Source: Bufo bufo
Lineage: Eukaryota; Chordata; Amphibia; Anura; Bufonidae
DNA: 64,000 nt
Direction: 5' to 3'
Assembly (NCBI RefSeq): GCF_905171765.1
Contig: NC_053390.1
Span: forward strand, 579,292,471-579,356,470
Shown here: positions 1 to 10,701 of the stretch, in pieces
How the letters are laid out: each line of letters begins with the position of its first letter
How positions within the stretch are numbered: position 1 is the stretch's first letter
Translations under genes and position numbers: made by a program
The notes under the pieces: model-generated
Databases searched by the model: none
What the model was told of the DNA's origin: nothing
Seen by the model: only the letters and a program-made list of their open reading frames with translations

Positions 1-189
1 CCTTAGGCAATCACGCCCTCCACCACAAAACACACAAAAAAAATTCACACATCTGGTAGAGTACAGTGAATGACTGTAAATACTTCCAGTTCTGAAGACT
101 CCAGCGGGTCAGGATCAGTGCTCTGGGCAGCTGGGCTCGGGCTGGAAGTGGGCACCGCTCTGCAGGAAGGAGACCAGGGCTCGGCTCAC
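1..189. other. Unique or unclassified sequence with a short repeat fragment
   Basis: The first ~40 bases are the reverse complement of sequence near 12,803-12,835 (a 'ggtggagggcgtgattgc' stretch), so they belong to a dispersed repeat cut by the window edge. Nothing coding is seen in the remainder. Confidence 0.4.
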
Positions 190-1262
190 CCTAGTGTTAC
201 AGTGCACCCCAGCACCCCACAGTATGCAGTACTATAGCACCCTATAGTATACAGCACCACACAGTATGCAGTTTAGCACCCCACACTATACAGTACCCCA
301 CAGTATATAGTAGAGCAGTATAGCACCCCACACTATACAGTACCCCACAGTATATAGTAGAGCAGTATAGCACCCCACACTATACAGTACCCCACAGTAT
401 ATAGTAGAGCAGTATAGCAGCCCACAGTATACAGCACCTCACAGTATACAACACCTCACTGTATACAGCACCCCAAACTATACACGATACAGCCCCCCAC
501 ACTATACAGTACAGTAGTATAGCACTCCACACTATACCGCACCCACAGTATACAGTATACAGACCCCCACAGTATACAGTACAGCAGTATAGCCCCCCAC
601 ACTATACAGGCCCCCCACACTATACAGGCCCCCCCACAGTATACAGCCCCCCACACAGTATACAGCCCCCCACACAGTATACAACCCCCACACAGTATAC
701 AGCCCACCACACAGTATACAGCCCCCCCCCACAGTATACAAGCCCGCACACAGTATACAGCCCACCACACAGTATACAGCCCCCCCCCACAGTATACAGG
801 CCCCCCCACAGTATACAGCCCACCACACAGTATACAGCCCACCACACAGTATACAGCCCACCACACAGTATACAGCCCCCACAGTATACAGCCCCCCACA
901 GTATACAGGCCCCCACGCAGTATACAGCCCACCACACAGTATACAGCCCCCCCTCCCCACAGTATACAGGCCCCCCACACAATATACAGAGCCCCCCACA
1001 CAGTATACAGCCCCCCACACAGTATACAGCCCACCACACAGTATACAGCCCACCACACAGTATAGAGCCCCCCCACCAGTATACAGGCCCCCACACAATA
1101 TACAGCCCACCACACAGTATACAGCCCACCACACAGTATACAGCCCACCACACAGTATACAGGCCCCCACACAATATACAGGCCCCCACACAATATACAG
1201 GCCCCCCCACAGTATACATGCCCCCACACAGTATACAGCCCACCACTATACAGTAGTTTACA
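190..1262. repeat. Minisatellite array, 18-20 bp units (CAGTATACAGCCC type)
   Basis: More than fifty imperfect copies of a unit built on 'cagtatacag' separated by C/A-rich spacers (ccccccaca, cccaccacaca). The left part (190-540) carries longer higher-order units with 'agcaccccacactatacagtaccccacagtatatagtagagcagtat' logic repeated about three times; the right part is a homogeneous 18-20 bp array. Because the unit lacks stops in all three reverse frames, it produces long glycine/cysteine/tyrosine-rich reading frames on the minus strand; these are artefacts of the repeat. Confidence 0.95.
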
Positions 1263-1880
1263 GTATATTGACATAACAGCCCCTGTCACCTTTTTCTGAT
1301 GTAATGTTCACACAAAAAAGCTCCACAGCAACACTCCTGGTAGGACTTGTGATGACCTCATAGCCATGTGACCAGTAATTGCTAGGTTACTGGTCACATG
1401 GTGATGATGTCATTAAGGTCCTGAAGTGATCACACACAACTTTAACACAGTACGATCATGATGCCTGGACTCAGTGCAGGCAGGCACGACAGCACCCCTG
1501 TGTAGCTGACAGCTTGACACCCGGGGCAGTGGCTAGCAGGGCTCAAGAGGCAGCTGCCTTGGGCCCCCCAGGAGCAACTGGGCCCGGGGCAGCTGCCCCT
1601 TTTGCCCCTTGGTAAAGACGGCCCTGATGACACCATGAATTAAGATGCTCACTGTATCATATGCTATACCAAGAGATTAAAAGTGATCCTATGTTTGCTT
1701 ATTGAACTTTTTTTTATGACGGTGGCAGAGGTATGATGGAGGCAACATGAGCAGCAGCTGTACTGAACATGATAGGTGGCAAGCCGCAGCAGTACCATGA
1801 GGGAGGTAGGATGGCAGGTATGCAGCAACATGGACAAGATGAGGCACCGTCAACAAGGCCAGATCTATTCATCATCCTTA
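1263..1880. other. Intergenic; contains a G/C-rich dispersed-repeat fragment
   Basis: A short inverted repeat lies at 1,340-1,400 (atgaccagtaa...ttactggtcacatg). A conserved dispersed fragment at about 1,550-1,626 (gggccc...caggagcaactgggcccg...acggccctg) recurs at 15,950-16,022 and, by its last bases, at 12,895-12,912. No gene seen. Confidence 0.5.
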
Positions 1881-2324
1881 GGCCTTATGCACACGACAGT
1901 GTTTTTTCACTGTCAGTGATTTGGCTTCAGTGATCCGTGTCCGATTTTGCTTCAGTTGTGTTTCCTTGTGTCTTCCTTTTTTTTTGTCTGACAGGGGGGA
2001 AAAAAGGAAGGTTAATGAAAAGTGTAATTTTATTGCACCAAGGTCTTGTAGAAAAAAACGGACACGGATGACATACCAGTTGTGCATCCGTTTTTTTTGA
2101 TGGACCCATTGACTTGAATGGGTTCGTCCAACGTTTTCCACTGACAAGAATAGGACAGGTTATATTTTTTTGACGGACTGGAATCACGGATCACAGACGC
2201 AGAGAAAAAACGGAGGACTATCAGGTTTTTTTCACAGCTCCATAGAAATTAATGGGACCTCCGCTAAACTGTGAAAAATGACGGAACGGACGCGGATGCA
2301 CACAACGGTTGTGTGCATGAGGCC
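1881..2324. mobile_element. MITE, 'GGCCTCATGCACACG' family, TTA-flanked
   Basis: Terminal inverted repeats GGCCTTATGCACACGAC and its complement at the right end, bordered on both sides by TTA (1,878-1,880 and 2,325-2,327). The interior is a T/A-rich set of imperfect palindromes with 'ggacccattgacttgaatggg'-like cores and no coding capacity. TIR plus 3 bp TWA duplication fits PIF/Harbinger-type non-autonomous elements (family knowledge; no transposase is present). Same family: 2,328-2,639, 52,427-52,868, 57,417-57,701 and a fragment at 12,719. Confidence 0.8.
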
Positions 2325-2327
2325 TTA

Positions 2328-2639
2328 GGGGTCATGCACACGACCATATGTATTTTGCGGTCCGCAAAAAACACGGATGACGTCCGTGTATGCATTCCGT
2401 ATTTCACAAAACGGAACAGCTGGCCCCTGATAGAACAGTACTATCCTTGTCCGTAATGCGGACAATAATAGGACATGTTCTATTTTTTTGCGTAACAGAA
2501 ATACGGACATACGGAAACGGAATGCACACAAAGTAACTTCTATTTTTTTTGCGGACCCATTGAAATGAATGGTTCTGTATACGGTCCGCAAAAAAACGGA
2601 ACAGATACGGAAAGAAAATACGTTCGTGTGCATGAGCCC
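2328..2639. mobile_element. MITE, same family, sharing the TTA with its neighbour
   Basis: Begins GGGGTCATGCACACGACC directly after the TTA that ends the preceding MITE, and ends ...GTGTGCATGAGCCC followed by TTA at 2,640-2,642. The core carries 'attttgcggtccgcaaaa' palindromes, matching the copy at 57,417-57,701 more closely than the copy beside it. It is therefore a different subfamily that landed in the flanking TTA of the other. Confidence 0.8.
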
Positions 2640-2644
2640 TTAGC

Positions 2645-5000
2645 CTGAGGAGTGTGAAAATCCTTCTGAATACAGGCTTGGTTCATTTTGACAAAAGTGA
2701 TGTTTTGGACATTTTTGGAAGACAACTTGGTCCACTTGGGTGTCACCTGCGGCATTGAAAACTCTCTCAGAGATGACACTAGAGGTTGGGCAATAAAGAA
2801 GAAAGAGAGCGTGCTGTGCCAGTTTAGGCCAGTGTTCCAGTCTGCCTGCCCAGAAATCCATGGGGTCAGGGAAATGGGTATGTGCCAGAGACTGGCCAGT
2901 AGACCTAAGGTAGGTAGACCTAAATCTGGCCATTGAGAGGGGAGCTCTCGGCTTGCTGACTGGCCTCAGCCTGGCGCGGCACGTGAAAAAACTGCTCCAT
3001 CATGTTGAGGAGACTGAACTGTCTACTGCTGGTTGCTGCAAGTGAGGATCTAAAAGCATGGCTATCCAGTAACCGCCATACTGCTTGATGTCAATGATAT
3101 GCCTGTTACTGCATAAGCAAGTGAGTCTACAGGTCACTATTCTGGCCAGCGTGCCTGAGGAGCCAGTTCTTTCCACCTCTGCCCCTCACTGAGATGATTG
3201 GGTGTCATGGCCAGTGTCAATGTCATTATCATCATCCTCTTGCTCCTCCACGTCCGACTCCTCTTCCTTCTACAGTGGCATCACCCCCTCCTCCCCCATA
3301 GGAGTTTCTCATTGTGGGTCCCTAACAGCTACAGGGTGGACAGCAAGATGCGTAGCATTGTAGTATGAATGGCATGAATGGCATGAGCTGTATGCTGAGA
3401 CGGTCTGGTGCAAGACAAAATTGTTCACTGCTTTCCGCTGCTCGTACAGACACTCTAGCATGTGCAATGTTAAACTGCAGTGAGTTGGAGCATTGCAGAT
3501 TAACCGGTGTAGCTGCAGACCATTCTGACGCTGCAAGTTCAGGAGAGCATTCCTCACCATGTGAGAAAAGAGGTACAGTCTACTGGACATTGCCAGCACT
3601 TTGCGCAAGCCAGAACATTTTTGAAAGGCTATACAGGGCACATGTGTTATTTCCCGCAGGTTCAGGGTGGCCAGGATGTTGTGGGGCATTGTCACTGACT
3701 TCCTTGCCCATTTGGAGTCGGTGGGGTGCCTGCCAGCAAGACGTTTGCTGCTTGATGTACTTTAGCAACTGCTCGTCTGTGTGGCCCAGGCCAATCAGCT
3801 CCAACACCGCATGGCAACGAGTGACTTGACAAGTGGCAGAAAGGAAGAGAGAGTTGGGGCAATGTTGTGTGTTGCTGGGGATGGGACCATTTCCATGAAG
3901 GAGGAGGTAGAGGAGGCGGATAAGTGCCTGATGTGGGAGTCGGCCTAATACAATTGTAGGGGGTCAAAATGACCTAGCCATGTTCCTGGTGTGCTGTCTC
4001 TCCACTTTCGCAAATAACATTGACCCAATGGGCCGTGATAGACATGTACAGTCCCTACCCATAACAGCTGCTTCAGGTGTGCACTGTGGAGTGCAGCTTG
4101 CTGCACAGCACAAATCACAAGGAGTGGCCCGTCTTCTCCACCACATGAGTGTACAATGGCACTAATACAATGGCATGGGTTTTCAGCTTGCAAACTTATA
4201 TGCTGGTGGAAAAAAGTTTTTTCATAGCCAAACATTTTGTTATACAGTAGATGTCTCGGTGGAGCAGAGGATGATGACAAAGATACCATATTGCTTGGGG
4301 ATGCAGGTTGACTGCCACAAAGAGGACCAGGAGAAGGAGGAGGGACTTGTTCTGATTGGGAATGCTGGCCAGCTGTATTTTTCCACAGGATTTAGTGTTG
4401 CTGCCCCTTCTGCTGCAATAGACTTCTTGTACCTATAATTGTGTTTGAACGGCTACGTCTTATTTTAATCCTGCACATCTTGTAGACGGCTGTGGTTTTG
4501 TGTGCCCGCCTTATGGAGAAACACCATGCGGGAGTTGCTCGCACAAAGCTACAGGCAGCTGAGCTCGGCTTAGCTCTGGCACATATTGGGCCTAACTTAC
4601 CCAGATCCTGAAGCAGATGTGGCACTGTTCTGCCGATGTGATGCTTTTCTTTGGGATGTGAAACGCCTCTGCTCTTCTTTGCTGCTGCTGCAGCCGCCAC
4701 CACCCTTCCCCACTGTTGTTGCTTCCTCCTCAGCACCCCTATACAGCTCTCAAGTCCTGTCCAACACAATCATCATTGGAGTCCTCCCCCCTCCTTGCCA
4801 GTGGCTATTAAGGTGGGCTCCTTGGCCCCCCTCTCCTGCTCTGCATTTGCCCTGACTGCCAACATCACTGCCCCCACTGCCAATGACATGGCTATAGGTT
4901 TTTACCACCACCATCAACACAGCTATGCATTTGGTCCCCAGCCTCCTCCCAAACCTCTTCTTCAGGGCAGCCCAAACGCTGACTGCCCTCCCACATTCTG
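2645..5000 (-). pseudogene. Decayed hAT-superfamily transposase
   Basis: Minus-strand frames show the pieces of a hAT transposase in the expected order. The C-terminal dimerisation region at 2,933-2,640 reads ...DFWAGRLEHWPKLAQHAL...TSSVISERVFNAAGD, close to the family signature (SERxFSxAG). Upstream, at about 3,695-3,400, HCSLTLHMLECLYEQRKAV resembles the 'RWNSTLHMLERLxEQ' segment of hAT catalytic domains. Further upstream (3,800-4,990) are scattered frames, some alanine-rich, that may hold the N-terminus including a BED-type finger, but this part is not convincing. Many frameshifts and stops separate the pieces, so the gene is dead. No terminal repeats were identified. Confidence 0.65.
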
Positions 5001-5269
5001 GCTGTGGGTCTTTTCTTTTGGAACACTAGCCCTGTAGCCCTGACATTTCTGGGCCTAAATGTTCACAGTCACACAAAGTATGGAACATTTTACAAATCTA
5101 CTTTCTGGAAATTAAAGACAAGGAGACGCAATACAATATCATTCACTTTCAACAAACATACTGAAGACACTGCTACCGACAGTTGACTTTGGAAATGCTG
5201 CAGTATCGGCCCTCTAACAGATTTGTGCCAATGTCTCTTGCTCATAAAAAATTACCGATTAAAAAAATT
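5001..5269. other. Gap between hAT remnant and Pao fragment
   Basis: A/T-rich sequence with no recognisable gene; probably the breakpoint region of the truncated Pao element. Confidence 0.3.
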
Positions 5270-5284
5270 TGTGTGTTTAGGACA

Positions 5285-7693
5285 AGTGAGTCTCCTGATC
5301 CTTAGCACCCGATTGCAGACATAGACGTAAAAACATCTGGTTTAGTTGCAGATATATCCTAGGGCTACCTTGCTGTCCATATAAAACTTGACTTCTTTGA
5401 TTTCTAGGTTCATTCCAGAAGTTATAAGTTCAGCCAACTCCACTGCAAGCACAGCAGAGCTCCAACCTGGAAATAGTGTGTTCACAGAGCGGCACCAGTT
5501 TGGTCCGGCTCATGACAAATCCTATATGGCATTGTTCTATGACATCAATAGTCTTTAGGTATGCTGTGGCAGCAATTGCCTTGACTGAAGCATCGTAGAA
5601 GATATATAGTCTTTGCATCTTGACTTCAGTACATGGCACGGAAGCATATGGTTGTGCCACATGAAGGCTGGACAAAGCTTCGAGAGACTTCTTCCAACCT
5701 GTCCACAGGTTCTTTTTCTCCATGGGAAGCGGATCATCCCAATCAGATGTCTCTGTGGTGAAGTCCCTTAGCATCATTTTGCCTTGGATAATAACAGGCA
5801 CTACGAATCCCAGAGGATTATATAAGCTGTTTATGGTGGACAGAACTCTTCTGCGTGTGAAGGACTTTTCTTCCTTGCTGATTTGGAAAGTAAATGTGTC
5901 TGCCTTTAAGTCCCACAGCAAACCGAGGCTCCGCTGCATGGGAAGGGAGTCGGTGCTAAGATCCAAGTCCTTTAGATCACTTGAATGGTCTTGGGGTGAG
6001 AAGGCTTCCATTAACTCACAGCTGTTGGAGGCGATTTTGTGCAAACTCAAATTAGATAGCACAAGCATTTCTTGAGTCCTTTTCAAGAGACTGATTGTTG
6101 TCTCATTCGTGGGTGTGGATTTCAAACAGTCGTCCACGTAGAAATCTTTTTCCACAAAGGATCTGACATCTGACCCATAATTTGCTTCACCCTCTCGGAC
6201 TGAATGTCTGAGACCATAGATAGCTTCTGCAGGGAAAGGACTGTTTCCGAAGATGTGCACTCTCATTTGGTACACTATAATGTCTTCATTGGGGTCGTTG
6301 TTGCGGTACCAGAAGAACCTCAAGTAGTTTCTGTGTTATTCCTTGACGAGCAAGCAGTGGGACATCTGTTGTATGTTGGGCATAAATGCAGAAGGGTACA
6401 AGTACCTCTAGAAGTCTGTTGTTGAGGTCTGGACCAGAAAGTAAGACATCATTTAGCGAGACGCCTTCGCACCTGACGTTCAAGTCGAATACTACTCGTA
6501 TCTGCCCTGGTTTTTTAGGATGATACACGCTGAATATGGGTAAGTACCAACACTCCTCTGAGTCTTGGAGTGCAGGTGCCATTTCTGCATGGTTGTTCTG
6601 GAATATTCTTTCCATGAAAGTAAAGAAATGTTCTCTGATCTCTGGTGTCCTCTGAAGTTTATGTTTGAGAGAGATAAATCGACTGTAGACAAGTTATTTG
6701 CTGTTAGGTAAGTGTTGTCTCCGGGGTTTAAACGTTAAAGGTGCGACCCAGCTTTTTGACTTGTCTTTTACTATTCCTTGATTCATTATCTCTAAGAACA
6801 GCCTGTCTTCTATGGACATTGCGACCCTGTTGTCTTCTCTTGTTCTGTGGAAAACTGTGCACCCTAAGTGTTCTTGCTCACCATCGCAGCTGTGATCTTC
6901 ACAGGAGGGATCCACAAAAGGACAAGGCACAGGAGCTCTGTGTAGCTTTTATTAGGAAACTATTGTGACATGGCTGGAATAGGGAAGGACGTCCATTTTC
7001 AAGTGTGTTGGTGAGCAAACTATTGACTGAGGTTGGCTTGTGTGCTCCTCCTAGACAGACGTCTCCTATGATGACCCATCCTAGGTCAAGTCTGTGGGCG
7101 TATGGAGCATTTTGGGGACCGTTCATCAGTCCTCTAACCTTATGAACTCGTAGTATGTCTCTTCCAAGGAGTAAGACTATCAGGTCTTCTGGGTCCAATT
7201 TCGGTATCAAGTGAACTATACGCTTCAGATGGGGGTGGTATGCTGCTACCTCTGGTGTATCTCGGAACGGTTGTCAGGAATGTGATTGCATTCCAGTATG
7301 GTTGGCAGGGACAAGCAGGTCTGACCATCTATGGACTCCACCTTGTACCCAGTTGCTTTACTCCCCACCGTCTTAACGGTACCTCCACATGTCCTTAAGG
7401 AGTAGGGAGAACCGAGCCCTACAATGTTAAAGGTGTTGAAGAAGGTGGATTTAGCTAAAGACCGATTGCTTTGATCATCCAAGATTGCATATACCTTGAT
7501 CGCCTTATCCCGGTGACCAGCCAGGTAAACTCTGAAAAGGCAGATTTTTAAACAGGATTTCCCTCCTGGGAGTCCTTTACAGATCTCTGTACAGTGAGAA
7601 GTGACTACTGCGGTGTCTCTGTCAGTGTCTATCTGCTTTCCGTCATGCTCCTTTGCTTGGGGTGATACCTGAGAGGGTGGTCCAGGGTGTAAA
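5285..7693 (-). pseudogene. Pao pol: protease, reverse transcriptase, partial RNase H
   Basis: The aspartic protease lies at the start, with AILDDQSNRSLA at about 7,485-7,450. Overlapping frames then give the RT fingers and palm: RPVLLLGRD-like protease C-terminus at 7,210-7,140, KDKSKSWVAPLTF near 6,790-6,750, IRVVFDLNVRCEGVSLNDVLLSGPDL near 6,500-6,420. The longest piece, 6,323-5,430 (297 aa), holds FYVDDCL, the catalytic YxDD box, at 6,140-6,120, the Pao-typical SLGLLWD segment, and a connection domain ending at SRLELC. After a frameshift, RNase H begins (VKFYMDSKVALGYICN) and then meets a stop in the position where the family has a glutamine-threonine pair. At least five frameshifts are needed to join the pieces. 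Inactive. Confidence 0.85.
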
Positions 7694-8776
7694 TGTAACA
7701 CCCCAGAGTTGTGTTACTACACGCCTCTACCCCGCTACTATCTTCTAAGATCCTGTATATTGTCATCTGATGTAATTAATATTATGTCTTCACAAACGTG
7801 CATGTAAAACCATGTTAAATACAATTGTTCCTGTAATTTTCCAGGTTTACCAGCAGGTGGCAGCAATGCATTGGCCAGGTGCAAGGCCTAGTTTAGTGTA
7901 TCTAGGCTGGAATCGATTATTCCAGCTTAGCTCCGCCTCTTAGAGCAGAGAGGGCTGTGCCCAGATACTGCAGCATGGGTGGAGAAGAAATTTAGAGGTC
8001 AGTGTAGCCTCCCCCATGCTAGGGGAAGGATGTGTGATAGCTTTCAGGAGATCCCCTGCATAGGGAAGATAGCAAGGATCTAGTCTCGGCTGAGACTTGA
8101 TCATATTCCCAGTCTGAGACCCTGCAGCCTCAGCTGAATGAAAGAAGCAGAGAACCACAGACAACCTCCAGAATTCCAGGAAGAAAGCATCCCCTGAGAA
8201 ATCATCTGAAAGTTAAGTCCAGAGACCTAGGAGAAGCCATTCCTCCTCAGCTAGTCTGTCCCCACAAAGCAGAAGGTACAGAAAAGTGCAGAAGATTAAT
8301 TCCTGCCACAGTTACAGAGCTACCAAGCAGACGTCCTATCCTGCAAGTTACCCACATATCAAGCAGAAGCATTTATTCCTGCCAATGATTGCCAAAACCT
8401 GCTGGGACCAGAGACCAAAGCTGTATACTGCTTGGATACAAGTTATCTTCAGTAAAAAAAACGTTCATCTAAAGGTCTGGACATCATTTTTGCTGCAAAA
8501 TTCCTCTATTACTCCAACTATTACTGCACTCAAATTTATTGGAAGTGAGCCAGGAGTCCAGCTGTACCCAGGTAGGAGACACGGTTGACACCATTATCAC
8601 CACCCTATAGAGACATTATAGGCCATTACACCACTCTGGCATTCCTAATCTGGGACGTGCGTTATAACACCTTGGAAGGGCCCTGGGGTAGTACCCTGCG
8701 CACACTGCAATTGGCGTCACGAACAAATATAGACTATTATCCACCCATATCCTGGCCCACTGCATAAGTGGTGTCA
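7694..8776. mobile_element. LTR-like insertion in Pao (probable solo LTR)
   Basis: A 1.08 kb block with no coding capacity separates the Pao gag zinc-knuckle region from the protease. Its ends are TGTAACACC and GGTGTCA, i.e. TG...CA with short imperfect inverted ends, as in LTRs. The flanks GTGTA (7,687-7,691) and GCGTA (8,777-8,781) could be a 5 bp duplication with one mismatch but do not abut the TG exactly, so the boundary is uncertain by a few bases. No internal retroelement genes are present. Confidence 0.5.
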
Positions 8777-9597
8777 GCGTACCCGTTCCTTAAAGCAGTG
8801 TTGTGTTCTGTGCTACCGCATTCCGTGTATGTCACACTGACCTTACAGTTCCTGGCGAAGTGCGATATTGTAGTGCAGCACCTGAAGCAGATGTTGTTTT
8901 CTTTGAGGAATTCTTTGCAGTCCTCTAAAGACTTCTCCCTAAAGGCTCTGCATTTTAGTAGAGGATGTGGTTTCTTGTGCAGGAAGCATTCTTTGGTAAG
9001 ATCTTTGAGTTTGTTCTGTTCTTGAGAAGACTTAAACGACCTGTAAGGAGAACCTGTGGAGGCAATGTTAGTTTTGTGGACTGCCACTGGTGTTTTATGA
9101 GGTTTGATACCAGGGGTAGTGGGACATGACAATGTAAAGTCAAAACTGGAATCATTTCTGATCCTTGCCTGTTGAGTAGCAAAGTCTACAAACACCACAA
9201 CACCACAGGAGGGAAATGGTACATTATGAACCTGCTTATAATGAAAACCATGCGCGATCCACTTCTCCTGTAGGTTATAAGGGAGTTTTTGGACAATCGT
9301 ATTGACACCTCTGGCGGTGTCCAGGAATGCTAGCCCTGGCAGATCTCCATCTGCTTGAGCAACCTGAACCTCTATTAACAAGTCTCTGAGTTTCCTGAGC
9401 TTCTGATGACCCCTACCCACTATTCTGGGAAAATTTTCAATTCATTTAAGTAAAGCATTTTCTATAGCTTCTATTGACACATAACACTCATCAAGTCTTT
9501 CCCACACCATCTTTAGGCCTTTGCCAGGATAGTTCAGCAGACTCGCTTCCAAGAAATTTTACTAAGAGATCTAACTCCTCACTATTGGAAAGATCTA
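8737..9597 (-). pseudogene. Pao gag, C-terminal part with zinc knuckle
   Basis: The frame from 9,420 downwards contains LRKLRDLLIEVQVAQADG and ...RGVNTIVQKLPYNLQEKWIAHGFHYKQ, followed by a Cys/His cluster CFRCCTTISHFARNC and a second, degraded one (TYTECGSTEHN). This is the arrangement of BEL/Pao gag proteins. The gag sequence from 9,597 to 9,421 (KMVWERLDECYVSIEAIE-like, frame broken) continues upstream of the Tc1 insertion at 10,636. The reading frame runs a few codons into the LTR-like insertion and stops at 8,737. Confidence 0.75.
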
Positions 9598-10633
9598 CAC
9601 TCACCTAAAGAATTATTAGGAACACCATACTAATACGGTGTTGGACCCCCTTTTGCCTTCAGAACTGCCTTAATTCTACGTGGCATTGATTCAACAAGGT
9701 GCTGATAGCATTCATTAGAAATGTTGGCCCATATTGATAGGATAGCATCTTGCAGTTGATGGACATTTGAGGGATGCACATCCAGGGCATGAAGCTCCCG
9801 TTCCACCACATCCCAAAGATGCTCTGGTGACTGTGGGGGCCATTTTAGTACAGTGAACTCATTGTTATGTTCAAAAAAACCAATTTGAAATTATTCGAGC
9901 CTTATGACATAGTGCATTATCCTGCTGGAAGTAGCCATCAGAGGATGGATACATGTTCTCATTCTGTTTACGCCAAATTCGGACTCTACCATTTGAATGT
10001 CTCAACAGAAATCGAGACTCATCAGACCAGGCAACATTTTTCCAGTCTTCAACAGTCCAATTTTGGTGAGCTCGTGCAAATTGTAGCCTCTTTTTCCTAT
10101 TTGTAGTGGAGATGAGTGGTACCCGGTGGGGTCTTCTGCTGTTGTAGCCCATCCGCCTCAAGGTTGTGCGTGTTGTGGCTTCACAAATGCTTTGCTGCAT
10201 ACCTCGGTTGTAACGAGTGGTTATTTCAGTCAACGTTGCTCTTCTATCAGCTTGAATCAGTCGGCCCATTCTCCTCTGACCTCTAGCATCCACAAGGCAT
10301 TTTTGCCCACAGGACTGCCGCATACTGGATGTTTTTCCCTTTTCACACCATTCTTTGTAAACACTAGAAATGGTTGTGCGTGAAAATCCCAGTAACTGAG
10401 CAGATTGTGAAATACTCAGACTGGCCCGTCTGGCACCAACAACCATGCCATGCTCAAAATTGCTTAAATCACCTTTCTTTCCCATTCTGACATTCAGTTT
10501 GGAGTTCAGGAGATTGTCTTGACCAGGACCACATCCCTAAATGCATTGAAGCAACTGCCAAGTGATTGGTTGACTAGATAATTGCATTAATGAGAAATAG
10601 AACAGGTGTTCCTAATAATTCTTTAGGTGAGTG
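9598..10633 (-). mobile_element. Tc1-type DNA transposon, complete ends, deleted interior
   Basis: Terminal inverted repeats start CACTCACCTAAAGAATTATT and match their complement at the right end over about 29 bp. TA dinucleotides flank both sides (9,596-9,597 and 10,634-10,635), the Tc1/mariner target duplication. It sits in the gag gene of the Pao element. At 1,036 bp it is shorter than usual for the family (about 1.2-1.4 kb) because the transposase has lost internal segments. Confidence 0.95.
9630..10485 (-). pseudogene. Tc1-like transposase, internally deleted
   Basis: The protein starts at 10,485 with MGKKGDLSNFEHGMVVGAR, contains two helix-turn-helix segments (SISQSAQLLGFSRTTISSVYKEW at residues ~24-46; LTEITTRYN and TTRTTLRRMGYNSRRP further on), then the first catalytic aspartate in AWSDESRFLL and the second in FQQDNALCHKA. 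Between these two, the sequence jumps from RIWRKQNENM to YPSSDG, where related transposases have roughly 60 extra residues including the conserved VMVWG segment. After a frameshift near 9,875-9,860, the C-terminus continues as WPPQSPEHLWDVVE to a TAG at 9,632-9,630; the usual DLNPI before EHLWD is missing. It cannot be an active enzyme. Confidence 0.9.
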
Positions 10634-10701
10634 TAAGTCTCTTATGGCGTTTTGGAAGGAGGCTCACCATGCCCTGTAGTTCTCGGGGCGATCGGTAACC
10701 T

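Noticed and set aside
456..1289. Three long overlapping Gly/Cys/Tyr-rich minus-strand reading frames
   Set aside because: All three frames are open only because the 18-20 bp repeat lacks stop codons in those frames; composition shows no protein logic.
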